From: JBBDMC01 sp963826055
Lineage (GTDB): Bacteria > Pseudomonadota > Alphaproteobacteria > Rhizobiales > Kaistiaceae
NCBI GenBank assembly: GCA_963826055.1
Contig: CAWGVO010000009.1
Location: forward strand, 434,001 to 498,000
Reading direction: 5' to 3'
DNA length: 64,000 bases
Each line of letters opens with the position of its first letter. Positions within the stretch are counted from its first letter, which is position 1. The position numbers and the translations under genes are program-made. This document shows positions 62,073 to 64,000 of the stretch, one piece after another. The notes beneath the pieces were generated by a model that was given only the letters and a program-made list of their open reading frames with translations, searched no databases and was not told where the DNA came from.

Positions 62073-63224
62073 CTATTGCGGCGCCGGTGGCGGCAGCGGG
62101 GTCGAGTGCTGGGGCGCCGGCTCGCCCGGCAGCGGCAGCGGATTGTCGGAATTGGAGTTCAGGAAAGCGACCACGTTCGCCCGGTCCTGCTCGTCCTTCA
62201 GCCCGGCGAAGGTCATCTTGGTGCCGGGAATGAAGTCCTTGGGCGAGGTCAGGAACTGATTGAGGTTGTCGAACGTCCAGGTCAGGCCGTCGGCGCGCTT
62301 CTGCTGCATCGCGTCGGAGTAGCTGTACCCCTCCATATGCGCCGCCGGGTCCCCGACAACGCCGTAGAGGTTGGGACCGACCCTGGCCGCGCCCCCCTTG
62401 TCGAAGGTGTGGCAGACCATGCATGCCCTCGCCTTGCTCTTGCCCGCCTCGATGTCGGCGCTGGCAAGCATCGCGTCGAAGCCGCTGGGCGCACCGCCGG
62501 CAGCCGGGGCTGACGGCGCCGGAGCAGATGGCGCCGGGGCGGGTTGTGCCGGAGCAGATGGCGCCGGTGCCGCCGGAGCCTGTGCGGTCTGCGCCGGTGC
62601 GGCCGGAGCCTGCGCGGTCTGCGCCGGTTCCGCCGGAGCTGACGACGCCGCGCCTCCGGATGGAGCGGGTGGCAGGGGCAGCGGGCTGTCCGCGTTGGTC
62701 CTCAGGAAGTCGATGACGTTCGCCCTGTCGGTGGGGTCTTTCAGCCCGGCGAAGCCCATGGCGGTGCCGGGAATGAAATCCTTGGGCGAGGTCAGGAACT
62801 TGTCGAGGTTCTCGAAGGTCCAGGTCATGCCTTCCTGGCCCTTCTGCTGCATCGCCTGGGAATAACTGAAATCGTTGTGGTGGATCACCGGCGTTCCGAC
62901 CACGCCATAAAGGTTGGGACCGATCTTGTTGGGATCGCCCTTGCCGAATGTGTGACAGGCCATGCACACCCTTACCTTGGCCTCGCCGGCCTTGGGGTCG
63001 GCGCTCTGCAGCCGGACGGCGATCGGGGCGACCTGTTCGGCCGCCGCGCCGCCGCCACTTGCCGCCGCGCCGGCCGGCGCCGGCTCAGCGACAGCGACCT
63101 CGTATCCCGGCTTCTCGGCTTCCTTCGGTGTGTAGATGGCGTCGGCGATGATCGACACGGCCATGACGCCGAGGGCGGTCGCAAGGACTGCGCCCGCGAT
63201 CTTGTTGAATTCAAACGAGTCCAT
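62073..63224 (-). CDS. Membrane-anchored cytochrome c with two CycM-like haem domains
   Basis: 383 residues. An N-terminal signal-anchor helix (about 8-30) tethers the protein to the inner membrane. Domain 1: haem site CMACH (87-91), axial Met156 (IPGTAMGF). Domain 2: CMVCH (268-272), axial Met337 (IPGTKMTF). The two domains are similar throughout (GPNLYGVVG, FLTSPKDFIPGT in both), showing internal duplication. The linker (about 189-245) is Ala/Pro-rich, with a 10-residue unit AQTAQAPAAP repeated twice. CycM cytochromes pass electrons from the bc1 complex to terminal oxidase and normally have one haem. Divergent from pheA. Confidence 0.9.
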   Translation of the reverse strand: MDSFEFNKIAGAVLATALGVMAVSIIADAIYTPKEAEKPGYEVAVAEPAPAGAAASGGGAAAEQVAPIAVRLQSADPKAGEAKVRVCMACHTFGKGDPNKIGPNLYGVVGTPVIHHNDFSYSQAMQQKGQEGMTWTFENLDKFLTSPKDFIPGTAMGFAGLKDPTDRANVIDFLRTNADSPLPLPPAPSGGAASSAPAEPAQTAQAPAAPAQTAQAPAAPAPSAPAQPAPAPSAPAPSAPAAGGAPSGFDAMLASADIEAGKSKARACMVCHTFDKGGAARVGPNLYGVVGDPAAHMEGYSYSDAMQQKRADGLTWTFDNLNQFLTSPKDFIPGTKMTFAGLKDEQDRANVVAFLNSNSDNPLPLPGEPAPQHSTPLPPPAPQ

Positions 63225-63445
63225 GGTCGGCAAGGCTCCGGCGGAAAAAGAAGGCAAGCGCCGGAATCGGTCCCCCCGCCGGCACGGGCGGCAAATTACA
63301 GGCTTTCGGCAGGCGAAGGCAACATGACGCCCCGTATCCGGTCGTGACCTTTTGTCTCGATTCGTGCCGTTGCTTCTGCCCGGGCCCGATTGCTGCTAAA
63401 GCCTCCCGGCGCCGAGAAGGCGGCATTTCGACGTAAGGGGGCGCC

Positions 63446-64000
63446 ATGCCGGCAAAGAAGAAGATCGTGTTCCAGGGCGAGCCGGGGGCGAATTCCGATG
63501 TCGCCTGCCGCGAGGTCTATCCCCGCGCCGAGGCGGTGCCGTGCCCGACGTTCGAGGATTGCTTTGTCGCCGTCGAGAGCGGGGCGGCCGACCTCGCCAT
63601 GATCCCTATCGAGAACTCGCTCGCCGGCCGCGTCGCCGACATCCACCACCTGCTGCCGACCTCGGGTCTCCACATCATCGGCGAGCATTTCATGCCGATC
63701 CATTTCAACCTGATGGCGCCGCCCGGCGCCACGTTGAAGTCGATCCGCGCCGTCGCCAGCCATATCCATGCCCTCGGCCAGTGCCGCAACATCATCCGCC
63801 GCCACCGGTGGAAAGCGGTGGTCGCCGCCGACACCGCCGGTGCCGCGCGGGAGATCGCCGAGGCCGGTGATATCACCCGTGCCGCGCTCGCCCCCCGCAT
63901 CGCGGCCGAGGCCCATGGCCTCGTCATCCTCGCGGAGAACGTCGAGGACGAGGCGCACAACACCACCCGCTTCATCATCCTGTCGAAGAAGCCGCACGTG
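63446..64000 (+). CDS. pheA: Prephenate dehydratase, N-terminal part (cut by window edge)
   Basis: 185 codons are visible and the frame is open at the right edge; the ACT regulatory domain is missing. Opens MPAKKKIVFQGEPGANSDVA, with PIENSLAGRVADIHHLL and the catalytic NTTRFIIL near the end of the visible part. It converts prephenate to phenylpyruvate in phenylalanine synthesis. ATG 63446 follows AAGGGGG. The cycM-like gene next to pheA is a common alphaproteobacterial arrangement. Confidence 0.93.
   Translation, partial: MPAKKKIVFQGEPGANSDVACREVYPRAEAVPCPTFEDCFVAVESGAADLAMIPIENSLAGRVADIHHLLPTSGLHIIGEHFMPIHFNLMAPPGATLKSIRAVASHIHALGQCRNIIRRHRWKAVVAADTAGAAREIAEAGDITRAALAPRIAAEAHGLVILAENVEDEAHNTTRFIILSKKPHV

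Noticed and set aside
1..64000. tRNA, rRNA, insertion sequences, prophage or integrative element
   Set aside because: Intergenic gaps were read on both strands. No cloverleaf, transposase, integrase or attachment-like repeat was recognised, and composition is even apart from the pilin promoter region.

Overview
The window is a high-G+C (about two thirds by eye), gene-dense chromosomal segment from an alphaproteobacterium, most likely in or near the Hyphomicrobiales (Rhizobiales). The evidence is the Caulobacter-type cpa/tad pilus locus, a CycM-like cytochrome c divergent from pheA, a TIGR02281-type periplasmic aspartic protease, a YejABEF-type peptide importer, and short palindromic repeats of a kind common in Rhizobiales intergenic DNA. 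No rRNA, tRNA, prophage, insertion sequence or CRISPR array was seen. Both ends cut a gene: an acyl-CoA synthetase on the left and prephenate dehydratase on the right.

Layout. 1-5.5 kb: partial acyl-CoA synthetase, PPi-type phosphofructokinase, AhpD-like protein, a frameshifted PfkB kinase and a HerA-like ATPase. 5.6-11.4 kb: a DadA-like oxidase, then a tightly coupled leftward run of rRNA methyltransferase, SpoU methyltransferase, lspA, P1B-type ATPase and a small cytochrome c. 11.5-14.4 kb: coxG-coxS-coxM with no coxL, then bfd and bfr. 14.4-28.2 kb: a nucleoside uptake and catabolism region. It holds a BMP-family ABC importer plus glk running left, cdd-pnp-deoA running right, then add, deoB and upp, with an SDR after them. 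28.4-32.7 kb: aspartic protease, phosphohexomutase, aldose epimerase and a PhnD-like binding protein. 32.7-45.2 kb: a near-complete Tad/Cpa pilus locus. cpaA-cpaF, tadB and tadC and two Flp prepilins run right, while two TadE/F-like pseudopilins, a CpaC-N-domain protein and tadD run left. 45.3-52.8 kb: assorted single genes (M17 peptidase, cyclase-STAND protein, MarR, NlpC/P60, a 26-residue membrane microprotein, DUF1993, GhrA, fatty acid hydroxylase). 52.8-61.9 kb: a coupled leftward operon of two binding proteins, yejB, yejE, a zinc-type CDF exporter, a small exported protein and yejF. 62-64 kb: a membrane-anchored di-domain cytochrome c and the start of pheA.

How the parts fit. The nucleoside block covers import, deamination, phosphorolysis, ribose-1-phosphate isomerisation and uracil salvage; only deoC is not in view. 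The pilus block has essentially all the machinery for type IVc pili. GTTAA-type sites lie in each of its four promoter regions, suggesting co-regulation, possibly by CtrA. The peptide importer operon is unusual in carrying a metal exporter between its permease and ATPase genes.

Caution on quality. Five otherwise well-conserved genes (pfkB, cpaA, cpaF, yejF, the second yejA) are broken by six single-base indels, and in each the correct frame resumes immediately. This looks more like residual assembly error than gene decay, so those genes are probably intact in the organism.
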